From: Trifolium pratense
Lineage: Eukaryota; Streptophyta; Magnoliopsida; Fabales; Fabaceae
Length of the DNA: 64,000 nucleotides
Assembly: GCF_020283565.1 (NCBI RefSeq)
Contig: NC_060061.1
Coordinates: 19,877,362 to 19,941,361 of the forward strand
Direction of reading: 5' to 3'
Part shown: positions 1 to 17,240 of the stretch, piece after piece
Position numbering within the stretch: the stretch's first letter is position 1
Layout of the letters: every line of letters starts with the position of its first letter
Translations under genes and position numbers: made by a program
The notes under the pieces: model-generated
The model's database searches: none
Seen by the model: the letters and a program-made list of their open reading frames with translations, nothing else
Told to the model about the DNA's origin: nothing

Positions 1-694
1 TTAGAATACAAAATTGATTATTACAATTCTCAACAACATAAATGATGGCTAAACTCTCTTTTGGATTTTTCTCTCAAAAAAAGGATTATACTGGTTATGT
101 TATTGATGATATTAGAAATGAAAACATGAGAATGAATTTATAGCCGGAGCATTCCAACAATAGATGGCTATGAGAAGTTTCTTCATTTTCATTCACTAAA
201 AATTCTCCCATGCATTAATTTTCATTTTCTATATTTGATAGTGTGATTACTCCTTCTTTCTCTCTCCACATAAAGAGGAAATACTAACAAATTCAGCTTG
301 GTGACTGGTGACTGGTGACTGTGAGTAATGCATTATGTTTTTTTTTTTATTTTGTATAAGTTTTGTTTATATATAGATTAAGGTTCTGTTTGGATAAACA
401 GCTTAATTTGCAGTTTAAATTATAAGCGCTTATGTATAAGCTATTTCTATTATACTAAAGGTAAAATAAAGTTAAGTTGTTTTCGTATAAGCTATCTCGA
501 AGAGCTTCTGAAAATGAAAATAAGCTGAAAACAACTTATGAAAATAAGTTTAAAACAACTTATTCCTTTGGTTGATTAAAAAAAAAAAAAAAGAACCAAA
601 CATACACTTATAAACATGTCATAAGCTGTTTCCATAAGTTTTTTGGTTCTTTCTTTTAATAAATTTGTGTTTTTACTTTGAAATTTTCAGAAAG
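1..694 (+). promoter_or_regulatory. Promoter-proximal region and 5' UTR of GH127 copy A, with a 5'-UTR intron
   Basis: The coding start at 695 follows a good splice acceptor (TTTTCAG ending at 690), so the leader is spliced. The matching donor is GTGAGTAA at 321, just after three tandem copies of the 7-mer GTGACTG. The same donor, acceptor and intron content occur upstream of copy B (9797-10229), which supports the model by comparison. Within the intron, about 380-640 is a MITE-like sequence rich in AAGCTTATG/CATAAGCTG inverted motifs that also lies in the copy B leader. No clear TATA box was fixed; the transcription start may lie near the left edge of the window. Confidence 0.6.
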
Positions 695-3600
695 ATGAAG
701 GCTTTTGTGTGTTTGTTGATGGCCCTTATGATGTGTGGTTGTGCTGCTGTTACCAAAGAATGCTCAGCCTCAAACATTATGGCTCAATCGCATACGCTTC
801 AGTACGAGCTGTTGGAATCAAAGAATCAGGCATGTGAGACATGGAATAAAGAAGAATTGTCTTCTTATCATGTGACACCAACTGATGAATCAACTTGGGG
901 AGATTTGCTTCCAAGAAAGTTCTTATCAGAAGAACAAAAAAATGATTGGGCTGTTACGTATAGAAAAATTAAGAATATGGGTGTTTTTAAGCCACCTGTT
1001 GGATTTCTCAAAGAAGTGCCTCTTGGTGATGTGAAGTTGCTGGAAGGTTCAATTCATGCTGTGGCACAGCAGACTAATTTGGAGTATATGTTGATGTTAG
1101 ATGTTGATAGGTTGCTTTGGAGCTTCAGGAAAACGGCTGGTTTACCGACTCCTGGTACGCCTTATGGAGGATGGGAGGTGCCTGATATTGAAATCAGAGG
1201 ACATTTTGTTGGTGAGTTTATTTATTTCATTCATTATCTTTTTATGTTCTTTATTTGTATCAATGTAACTTTAGCTTTCTTCCTAATGAGTTATTGGTTG
1301 CAAGGGCTTAAAATGCAATGTGAGTGTAAAAGTTGTGGCCGCATTTGCGATCCATATGCTATTGCAGAGAACGCGGTCAAATACAGGTCTTAATTGCGGT
1401 CTGAAACATAAAAAATGTTTTGTTACTTACCTCCTCCCCCGAACAAATGTTCTGAAGCTTTCGGAAAGCTCGTCTTTTAGAGACTTTTCATGCATAAGGG
1501 TAACTATGAAAAATTCCGTGCAATCCATGTATTATATAACTTGTAATGAATTAAACTTGTAGACACTAAGAACATTACTCTTGGCTGCAATTTTCAGCTT
1601 CTAAAATTCACTTTTGAAGGCTAATTTATAATTTATGTGAAGGGCATTACTTGAGTGCATCAGCTCTAATGTGGGCCAGCACAAAGAATGATACCCTGAA
1701 GGGGAAAATGACGGCTCTTGTTGCTGGTCTGTCGGCCTGTCAGGAGAAAATTGGAACGGGATATCTATCTGCATATCCATCTGAATTTTTCGATCGACTT
1801 GAAGATCTTAAACCTGTGTGGGTTCCCTATTACACCCTTCACAAGGTATATGCAAAACTAGGTTTTGATTATGCAAGGGCTTTTGGCCTTGATTTTATGT
1901 GATCTAAATTAATCAACATTGACAGATCTTGGCCGGCTTGTTAGATCAATATACTGTAGCTGGAAACCCTCAAGCTCTAAAAATGGTGACGTGGATGGTC
2001 GATTACTTTTACAACCGAGTGATGAATGTAATATCAAAAAACACTGTTGCTAGACACTATAAAACACTGGATAATGAAGTTGGAGGAATGAATGATGTCC
2101 TTTACAGATTATATACCATAACGGTAGGTTAACTAGTTCACGCAGTTCCTTTATGTTTCTTCATGTCCTTTTATCGTTTTTTTCACTTGTTGACTATGTT
2201 GTTTTAAGCATAGAAATTAATATACATGGACTCTAATCCGTAGTTTATGGATTTTATAAGCATGTCATTCAAACCTAACATGTTAGGGCGCCTAGTTATC
2301 GCTGTAAACTTCAATTCTGAAGTAAATCTGTCATGTTATACTATATGCAGGGGGATTCAAAGCATGTATTGTTGGCACAACTTTTCGAAAAGCCTTACTT
2401 TTTAGGGGTGCTTGCATTACAGGTAACTCATATCAATATTTGTTATTATCACAATTCTGTGTAATCCAGACAATCAATGTATGACATTTGGCTGTTGAAC
2501 TCAGACAATCAATATTTGTTAATTTTTTGACAGATGCCAAAATTTCTGTTTTCATGTATAGGTTGATTATATATCTGATTTTCATGCTAATACACATATA
2601 CCAGTTGTTGTTGGAGCTCAAATGCGGTATGAAGTCACGGGTGATCCACTTTATAAGGTGAGTTCTTTATGCTCATTATCAATTACTGATATATATGTTT
2701 CACTAAGTTTTAAGAAAGTTTTTGGAGTATAACTTGAGGATAATAACCGTTCAAACTCCCCTATCCATGCCTTTCCATTTTCTAAGATTTTTCTTGTGTT
2801 TTTGCGTGTTAGGAAATTGGGACGTTCTTTATGGACCTTGTAAACTCTTCTCACAGTTATGCAACTGGAGGGACATCAGTCGGTGAATTCTGGTATTAAG
2901 ATCTCAGCATTATAAGTTTCATTATAAGTAGAAAGTTTTCGTTCCTTTATTTTAAGATAACTAGTTCCAAACAACTTTATGAAAAAGTTACTTCAATGTT
3001 TGTGCAGGCGTAATCCAGATAGAATAGCAGACAACATTAAATCACCAGAGACTGAAGAATCTTGCACAGCATATAATATGTTGAAGGTACAACAAATCAC
3101 TCATAACTAAATGGTTATTTCTGTTGAAGTATTTATGTAGCCAGACAATGATTTCAGGTTTCACGGAACCTGTTCAGATGGACCAAGGAAGTCACTTATG
3201 CAGATTATTATGAGCGTGCCATAACGAATGGTGTACTCAGCATTCAAAGAGGAACAGAACCTGGGGTGATGATTTATATGCTTCCTCTAGGTATTGGGGT
3301 TTCCAAAGCTATAAGTTTCCATGGTTGGGGAAAACCATTTGATACTTTCTGGTGCTGCTACGGAACAGGTATGTATTTGCTTATATATTTGCTTATATAA
3401 GTTTCCATCGACTAATTTTCTGGTGTGTTAAGAAGTCTCACATCGGTTACAAGATGTCCTGAATGTGTGTTTATAAAGTAGAGGCAATCCTCACATTTCA
3501 AGCCAGTTTTGTAAGGTTGAGTTAGGCTCAAGAAGCTTCATTGACTAGAATACATTTATTAATAAAGTAGTTAGAGGAATGGTTACGTGGTTTGAGATGC

Positions 3601-5475
3601 TATGAAGATTATTATTGGAAATTGGTACTAACTACTAAACGATTTGTTGGTATTCTACAGTGTCAAATAATATTAAACAAACAAATATTTGAAACATGAG
3701 ACTTAATATGAGACGGAGGAAGTAATATTGTTTGTATACTCTTCTATTCTCTTAGTCTTACTGGTGTTCCGTTCTCAATTTATTTTTCCTTTGTCCTTAG
3801 GAATTGAATCATTCTCAAAGCTGGGAGATTCTATCTATTTTGAAGAGCAAGGGAATAGTCCTAGTCTATACATCATTCAGTACATATCAAGCTCATTTAA
3901 TTGGAAAACTGGAAAAGTTTTGCTCACTCAGACAGTTGTTCCATCTTCTTCATCGGACCCTTACCTGCGAGTTACATTTACCTTCTCTCCTATTGAGGTA
4001 CCTATTACATTGCCTTATGGCATCTCATTGTTATGATGATAGATATTGGACTTTTGAGATTATAAATTTATGATGCCATTTGTTTAGCCTTATTTAAGAA
4101 ACCAACAAAACATATAGCACAAGATCTTCATTTCAATACTTGATTTCTGCAGCAAACTGGTATTTCGTCATCATTGAAATTTCGTGTACCATCTTGGACT
4201 CGCGCTGACGGTGCAAAGGCGATATTGAATGCTGAAACTTTATCTCTGCCAGCTCCAGGTCTAAATCTATCTTTTACTTACCTTATCTAACGCGGATAGA
4301 TGCTTGAATGTTTAATCACCTAGAAAAAGAAGATGAAATATAACAATCACATAAGTTAGAACACACATTATCATGCAGACTAGTTAGGTCCGAATCTATC
4401 TTGGACTCATGCACACGAAAATGAATCTATCTATACATATTTGTGTATTTTATAACCAAAAAAATCAGCACATGAAACATGAAATTAATGTTTCGTTGTC
4501 TGGATTTTTAGGGAATTTCTTGTCAATCACACGACAGTGGAGTACCGGTGACAAGCTGACCCTTGAGTTTCCTCTTACCATCAGAACAGAAGCCATAAAA
4601 GGTATCTTTGCAAGATAATCTATGAAAGAATATGTTGATTCTCATTACCCTTCCTTCAATGTGCGTGCGCGTGCATGTATGTATATTTCATGAAAGAATG
4701 TGTTTACATTACTAATATTGTGTTTTCAAATTAAAATTCAGATGACAGACCTGAATATGCATCTGTTCAAGCAATTCTTTACGGACCATATCTTCTAGCC
4801 GGTCATTCCACCAACAATTGGGATTGGGACATTAAAGCCGGAACCGATTGGATTACTCCGATTCCTTCCAGTTACAATAGTCAACTAGTTTCATTTTCAC
4901 AAGACTTTCAAAATTCAACTTTTGTTATAACAAACTCAAACCAATCACTCACAATGCAAAACTTACCTGCACCTGGAACCGATATCGCTCGTTATGCTAC
5001 TTTTAGACTTATCCCAAAAGATGCTACCAATAAATTAGTGATGATAGAACCGTTCCATCTTCCTGGAACGATTATAAGTCACCAAGAACCAAACCAACCT
5101 CTTACCGTTGTTGATTCTTCCAAAGCCGGGCCTTCTTCTGTATTTCTAGTGGTACCAGGATTAGACGGACGAAATCAAACAATATCTTTACAATCACAAA
5201 GCAATAAAGATTGTTACGTGCATAGCGATATGACCTCTGGTTCGGCAGTTAAGCTAAGCTGCAAGTCCAATTCTGAAGCTAGTTTTAACCAAGCAACAAG
5301 CTTTGTTTCTGGGAAAGGATTAAGGCAATACAATCCTATCAGCTTTGTGGCTAAAGGTGCAAACCAGAATTTTCTTTTAGAGCCATTGTTCAACTTCAGG
5401 GATGAGCAATATACAGTTTATTTCAAAATGGCGACACCCATTAATTTGCCTAGCAATTCAGTAGCCAAGGCATGA
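695..5475 (+). CDS. GH127 (DUF1680) glycosidase, copy A; predicted beta-L-arabinofuranosidase, 860 aa
   Basis: Twelve coding exons: 695-1211, 1643-1845, 1926-2123, 2351-2422, 2562-2657, 2813-2892, 3008-3086, 3158-3368, 3801-3997, 4153-4258, 4512-4601, 4742-5475. All introns are GT-AG and the sum is 2583 nt (860 residues plus stop), about the length I expect for plant members. Residues 1-20 look like a signal peptide. The family signatures are present: GGTSVGEFW (Glu387, the likely acid/base), EESC (Glu406, Cys408) and FWCCYGT (Cys481-Cys482). In bacterial HypBA1 such Glu/Cys residues bind zinc and a Cys is the nucleophile. The C-terminal ~150 residues resemble the arabinose-binding AbfB fold. 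By family, it should act in the secretory path or wall on arabinosylated hydroxyproline glycoproteins; plant substrate is inferred. Compared with copy B it has a longer C-terminus. Confidence 0.93.
3424..3545 (+). repeat. TRIM/LTR-like remnant in intron 8 of GH127 copy A
   Basis: Intron 8 of copy A (3369-3800) is several hundred bases longer than its counterpart in copy B (15005-15092). The extra DNA holds TGTTAAGAAGTCTCACATCG, then TTTATAAAG and GTTTTGTAAGGTTGAGTTAG, a set of motifs typical of short LTRs of small terminal-repeat retrotransposons in legumes. I found no clean CA end or target duplication, so the limits are approximate. It was gained after the gene duplication or lost from copy B. 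Confidence 0.4.
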
Positions 5476-7152
5476 GACTCGAGCTTCCATTATTGGATCA
5501 AATCCAGCTACAAGTGATTCAAGATTGATACAAACTTTGTATTATTCTATTGATTTGAAATATACATTATAGGTAAGTTTCGCCTATAAAAGTTCGAATC
5601 ATGAAAATTTTGTTGTAGAAAGATTAGCGGATGAATTTATAGTGGATTGTATATGGCTTAATGTTTTGATTCATCTATTATAATCTAAATTAAAATTTAT
5701 CCTTGGTCAAAAAAAAAAAATTATCCAATCCTTCTATTGCACTTTTTAAACTAAAATCTATCGAATAACTAGTACCTATATATCCCTGCTGGGCTACATA
5801 AATATATGTCACATGTTAGTAATCACAGGTTGTTCTGGGGGGCAATTCTAACACGGAAGAATTCATCAAGTCTTCTATAATGCACAAGTTGTCAGTATTA
5901 TTGTAACGAAAACGAATTTTATAAAACCTATCGTTGAATTGAAATTTTATATCGTATAGATTGAAAAAAAAAAATCATTTCATATGTCATCAAAATTAAC
6001 GGTTTATAACTTTTTATTAAATACCGTTAATCTTGATTCGTCTCAATAACATATGAAACATTTTCGACTTTTCCGTTCAAATCACCAACACAGCTTCCCA
6101 CTTTTCCAGAATCGCGACTCATCTTGTCACACAGAATGCTTCTCCAAAATTGTTTCTTCGGAATCACTTGGTCTTGTATTTCCATAATCGGCTTCCTCCA
6201 TCTCTCATAATCTTTAGCTTCGTCAGAATCGCATAGTTGTAGATTGAGTAATACGGTCATTGATGATGATCAAAGATGTTTTTATGTGCATAGATGTAGA
6301 TTGAGTAATAATAATATCATTGATGATGATAAAAAAAATGCATTTATGTGCATAGGTGTAGACATGATCGAAGTTGGATGATGTGAAGAAAGGATAGTAA
6401 GTAATGGTCAAGTAACTGAAGATTGAAGAAAGGTTCGAAACAAGGCGAGAATTGAAGGATCTATTTGTGAAGCATATAATTTAGAAGAGGTTTCCAATTT
6501 TGCTTCGATGTATTTTGATCCCAAATTGCAAACAAGACACACTAAAGTTCCTCGAAATGATGATGGTGGTGGCCAGTGTATGGTTGATGAATGCATGTCT
6601 ATTTTTAGTTAAATTAAATTAATTATATATTGAGTTCTGAAATGATTTATGAAATGAACAATGGTGCTTTTTGAATCGAATAATGATACTTTTTATATAC
6701 GGCTAGAAATGACTAACATGATTTTTCGTTTATCAGTACAAGAAAGATGGCGGAGAAGATGATTCAGGAAGTGCGTCTAGAGGAAATTGGTGGCAAGGTA
6801 CGGTGGCATGTACAGTCTTGTGGAGTAAACTTTTTGGTTCAATTCCATGTCAATAGATTTTGACCAATTTCCTATATGCTGTAACTGTATTAACAGGATC
6901 TCTCTATTATTAGAAGAGAACACATTTGCCAAAGGAAATATGCTCCTCAAGGTATATCAATTTCTCAAAAATATACGGATTTAGATTTCCTGTAGTCACG
7001 AGACCACACAGCTGGAAAATTTACTTTGTCTTTTACTTGCATCTATATTCATCCATTGCGTGAATGAATGTGTGATTATTTGACTATAGGGAATCCAAAT
7101 CCGTAATTTACATATATGACTAACCATGTTTCGAAATTGCTAGGTATGATGT
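5476..7152. other. Intergenic: 3' UTR of copy A, then unassigned AT-rich DNA
   Basis: The first ~150 bases match the copy B 3' flank (shared TTGATACAAACTTTGTATTA), so they are probably 3' UTR. Between 6240 and 6360 a ~60-base segment is repeated (GTAGATTGAGTAAT at about 6240 and 6297). A 77-codon minus-strand frame at 6027-6260 has no recognisable domain. I see no gene here. Confidence 0.5.
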
Positions 7153-7160
7153 GTTATTAG

Positions 7161-8168
7161 TAGAGCCGGGTATACGGACTAAGGTCCGCGGGCCGACCCG
7201 TTTAACCCGCAGCCCGCACGGACTTAAGACCAATTTTTTTTGGCCCGTTTACATTTTTGCCCGTGTGGGTTGGACCGTTAAAACCGCGGGTTATGCGGGT
7301 TAAATCCGCGGGTTCGCGGGTTAGCCCGTGACCCGCCTTCTTTTTTTTTTATATAATTAATTACAAAATTTATCAGATATAAATAACTTGGTCCATGTCC
7401 AAATTCCACTTTTTTAACCACAAAAAAAAAACTTAGTCTAAACCCTAATTATAAAAAGCAACAACACACTCCAATTTTAATCAAGTAGACAACAACACAA
7501 AACATCATGATTCAGGCATATTCTTCTACTTATAATCTTTTGTTCTTTTTCACTATCTTTTACTTTGTATCAGCTATATATATATATATATATTTGCTAG
7601 TATTTAAAAGATACATGTCCAAATGAGAAGTTATTTTTCTTGGGGGTATTTTCCGCTATTATGTTTTGAATAATTTGGTTACCTTGATGTGATTTAGTTA
7701 AGTTGAGTCTGTTAATCTTTTTATGCTTTTTGGGGTACATGTAGAAAGTTTTTCTCGCTAAAATGGACGATACAAAAATGACGATAAGAATCAGTTGAAT
7801 TTGATTTTAGTTGCATTACTTACAAAGAGAAGATAGATAAACTCAATGATATCACAAACTTTATTTATTTTTATTTGTTAGTTACAATTTATATGTTATA
7901 ACATAAAATTATTAATAATATAATTTTTTAAGCTTTCATTATATAAATATTTTATTAATTTAGTTTATTTTTTGAAAAAAGTAATTTTTTATTTTTTTTG
8001 GTAATAGTCCGCGGGTTAACCGTTTAACCCGCGGGCTTATGCGGACCGGACTCGGACTTAATATTATAACTCGTTTATATTTGCCGACGGGCTTGTTCGC
8101 CCCGTTTAATATGCGGGTTTATGCGGGGCGGGTTAAACGGGGCGGGCTAGCCCGCATACCCAGCTCTA
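7161..8168. mobile_element. Non-autonomous hAT-type DNA transposon, 1,008 bp, complete
   Basis: The ends are imperfect inverted repeats: TAGAGCCGGGTATACGG on the left and, read from the other strand, TAGAGCTGGGTATGCGGG on the right. An exact 8-bp target duplication, GTTATTAG, flanks it (7153-7160 and 8169-8176), the size made by hAT transposases. The subterminal 150 bases at each end are packed with GC-rich copies of GGGTTAACCCG and CCGCGGG in both orientations, possible transposase-binding sites. The ~600-base centre is AT-rich with no frame of note, so it would depend on a transposase from elsewhere. Confidence 0.88.
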
Positions 8169-8176
8169 GTTATTAG

Positions 8177-9700
8177 TAAGTTGAATACATAATTGCAGGT
8201 AAATAGGAAGATAGTGTGACAGTGTCTTATAGTGAATATGTATCATCAGCTACTTCTATGTTGCTGATTCTAGCTTTCACATTAATGGGTTGAAACTCTA
8301 TGTTTAGTGGTTTCAGCTCTCTGTAATTTGCATTTTATATGTAATGACTATAGAGTATCAGTGGCTGAACTGAAATAATGCACTTTTTGAGTGTATTTCC
8401 CTCTACTTTATATACTCTTTGTATTAATGTTTTTGTTTAAATAAACATAACAGTGGCAAGTAAGCAACCGCTTCCAGTCGACACAATAGACGGCAAAGCT
8501 TTTTCTCAGAAGTTTAAAGTTGTTTCATTTTCAAGCCGTGTATTAATTTACACTGGTTTGTTACTGATTATTTTTCTCGCTAGAGGACATTACAATTTAC
8601 ACTGGTTTGTTAGGGAACTTCACTTGGTGGGACTCACTTTCCTCTTTCCTTTTGTGTAAGGTCTAGTTCCCTCTTTGTAGAGTTGTCAAAATGGGCTAAT
8701 CCGTACGGACGACAATTTGGCACCAGATATCCGGAGGTGGGTCCGTCAAATATGCTAAAACATAGGACTTGGGCTTAGTAATTTGAGCTTGAATTTATTT
8801 AGGGCTTTTTAGTTCGGCCTGAGAAGCTCATTTAATATAAAAAAATAGAAACGAAAAACAAAAAATTATACTAGATTTACACAATAGGATGATTCAAAGT
8901 TTGATTTACAAATCATTAATCATTTATTTTTCTTGTATTTATTCTTATATTTTTTTTTACATAATATCATACTTATTTATTATGTATTACGGCGAGACAA
9001 TGTTTGAACTCGGGGGTAATTTATAAAATATATTAATATTAATTTATTATGTATGAAACAATTAATATTTTTTTTAAGTAAAAAAAATTAATATATTTTG
9101 TATATATTTTCACTCACTTCTTGATGTTTAGATGTTCTTAACTTAAAAAAAAAAAAAAAAAAACTTGTGTCTAATAATTTTTAGTAAATTTAATATTTTA
9201 GTAATATTTTTAATAAACTATTTTAAATTAATTTTGTCTAATACTGTAATATTGTATGCACTTCTAAAAATTGACTCCTCTATGGAGTAACGTTAAATGA
9301 TAAATTAACTCCACCTTCAAAAACAGTACCCTTTCAAGATACATAATCATTTTCCCACCATACTTTTTTCACTTTCACAAAATAAATAATAATTCATTCA
9401 TTCACCCGTGCTATGCTTTATTTCTGTCAATTGTTCATCCGTGAGTCATTGTCTAATAATGTCTATATCTTCTTCCCTTTCCCTTGCACACAAATTCTTT
9501 GTTTCTTGCTAATATATATAAACTTGTTTTCTACTGCACTACTTTGTTTTCTACTGCACTACCTATATATATACATAGATTCTCTAATTCACATGTCTAT
9601 ATCTTGCGGCATATCTTTCTAATTTGTTTCAATTATCAACTCCAAAGCAAACTCTTCAACTCTTACTTATGTTTTTGGATTTTTCTCTTTTTCTTTGCTT
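8177..9700. other. Intergenic DNA between the GH127 copies; possible one-ended hAT relic near 8678
   Basis: Mostly AT-rich low-complexity DNA. At 8678 TAGAGTTGTCAAAATGGGCT resembles the terminus of another hAT family, but I found no partner end or target duplication. Near 9525-9561 the 18-base unit TTTTCTACTGCACTAC is repeated in tandem, in what may be the distal promoter or leader of copy B. No convincing gene. Confidence 0.45.
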
Positions 9701-10233
9701 ACAATTCAATTATCTTCGGTTATATATTTCTTGGTTGGTTTCCATTTCATTTTACCTCTACCTTAATTCAGCTTGGTTCTCTGGTGACTGGTGACGGTGA
9801 GTAATGCATTATTTATTTTTTTCTGTATAAGTTTTGTTTATAGATTAAGGTTTTGTTTGGATAAACAGCTTAATTTGCAGTTTATATTATAAGTGCTTAT
9901 GTATATAAGCTATTTCTGTTTCTATTACTAAAGGTAAAATAAAGTTAAGTTGTTTTCGTATAAGCTATCTCAAAGAGCTTATGAAAATGAAAATAAGCTG
10001 AAAACAGCTTATGAAAATAAGTTGAAAACAACGTATTCCTTTGGTTGATTAAAAAAAAAAAGACCAAACATACACTTATAAACATGTCTTAAGCTGTTTC
10101 CATAAGTTTTTTCGAACAGTCTCAGAAATTCTTATGTTAATAGATAAGGTCAAATAAGTCAATCCAAACAGAGCCTATGATTTCGTTCTTTCTTTTAATA
10201 TATTTGTGGTTTTACTTTGAAATTTTCAGAAAG
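9701..10233 (+). promoter_or_regulatory. 5' UTR and 5'-UTR intron of GH127 copy B, with an intronic MITE
   Basis: Donor GTGAGTAA at 9797 and acceptor TTTTCAG ending at 10229 define a 433-base leader intron whose ends match those of copy A. The intron holds an almost complete MITE (about 9848-10176): left end AGGTTTTGTTTGGAT, right end ATCCAAACAGAGCCT, which are inverted repeats of each other. Copy A carries the same sequence without the right end, so the MITE predates the gene duplication and lost its right end in copy A. Confidence 0.65.
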
Positions 10234-16618
<6,385 letters not shown>

Positions 16619-17240
16619 TACAAACTTTGTATTATTCTATTGGTTTGAAATAAACATTATATGTAAGTTTCGCCTACAAAAGTTCGAATAATGAAAATTT
16701 CGTTGTAGAAAGATTAGCAGATGAATTTATAGTAGATTGTATATGGATTGTTATTATAATCTAATTCAAATATTTATTTTAAACTAAGTTCTCAAATCAT
16801 ACTTTTGTGTACATGTTATTAATCACATGTTTTGTTCTGTATCTTTATATCTCTACAACTACACAAATGCAAACCAACAAATAGTAAAAAAAGACAAGTG
16901 TCATCCTATAAGCAACTCCACATAGGATTTTACCTTTCATGTTTAGACAAAAATTTATCCTCATTTAGGCAAAGTTTTCAAATTTGATCATGGAGGGAAA
17001 AAATGTGTGAAGAATTGATCAAAGGGCCACACAATTGGGTCGAAATTGCAAGGCCCGTTTCATTTAAGCCCAAAACGGACAAAAAAAAAATTTGCTGGCA
17101 GAAGAAACCATTGAGACGTCGTTTTCTTCCTCTGCTTTGTTTCCTTCTTTTGCCTAAGGTCACTTTCATTTGCAGACAGTTGGAATCAAATTCAAAATTC
17201 AATTTCTCCCTCTCTTTCAATATCTAAACTCACATTTTTA
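16619..17240. other. 3' flank of GH127 copy B and unassigned intergenic DNA
   Basis: The first ~130 bases match the 3' flank of copy A and are probably 3' UTR. From about 16990 the base composition changes (AAGGGCCACACAATTGGGTC, then a run of A). This may be the left edge of the exon-like region that follows. No gene seen. Confidence 0.4.

Noticed and set aside
6027..6260. 77-codon minus-strand frame (YERWRKPIMEIQDQVI)
   Set aside because: No recognised family, no promoter or splice context. It may be a short relic, but I cannot support a gene.
9413..9804. Open frames of 69 and 106 codons upstream of GH127 copy B
   Set aside because: Low-complexity Phe/Leu/Ile composition, no domain, and they run into the 5'-UTR donor; this is leader DNA.
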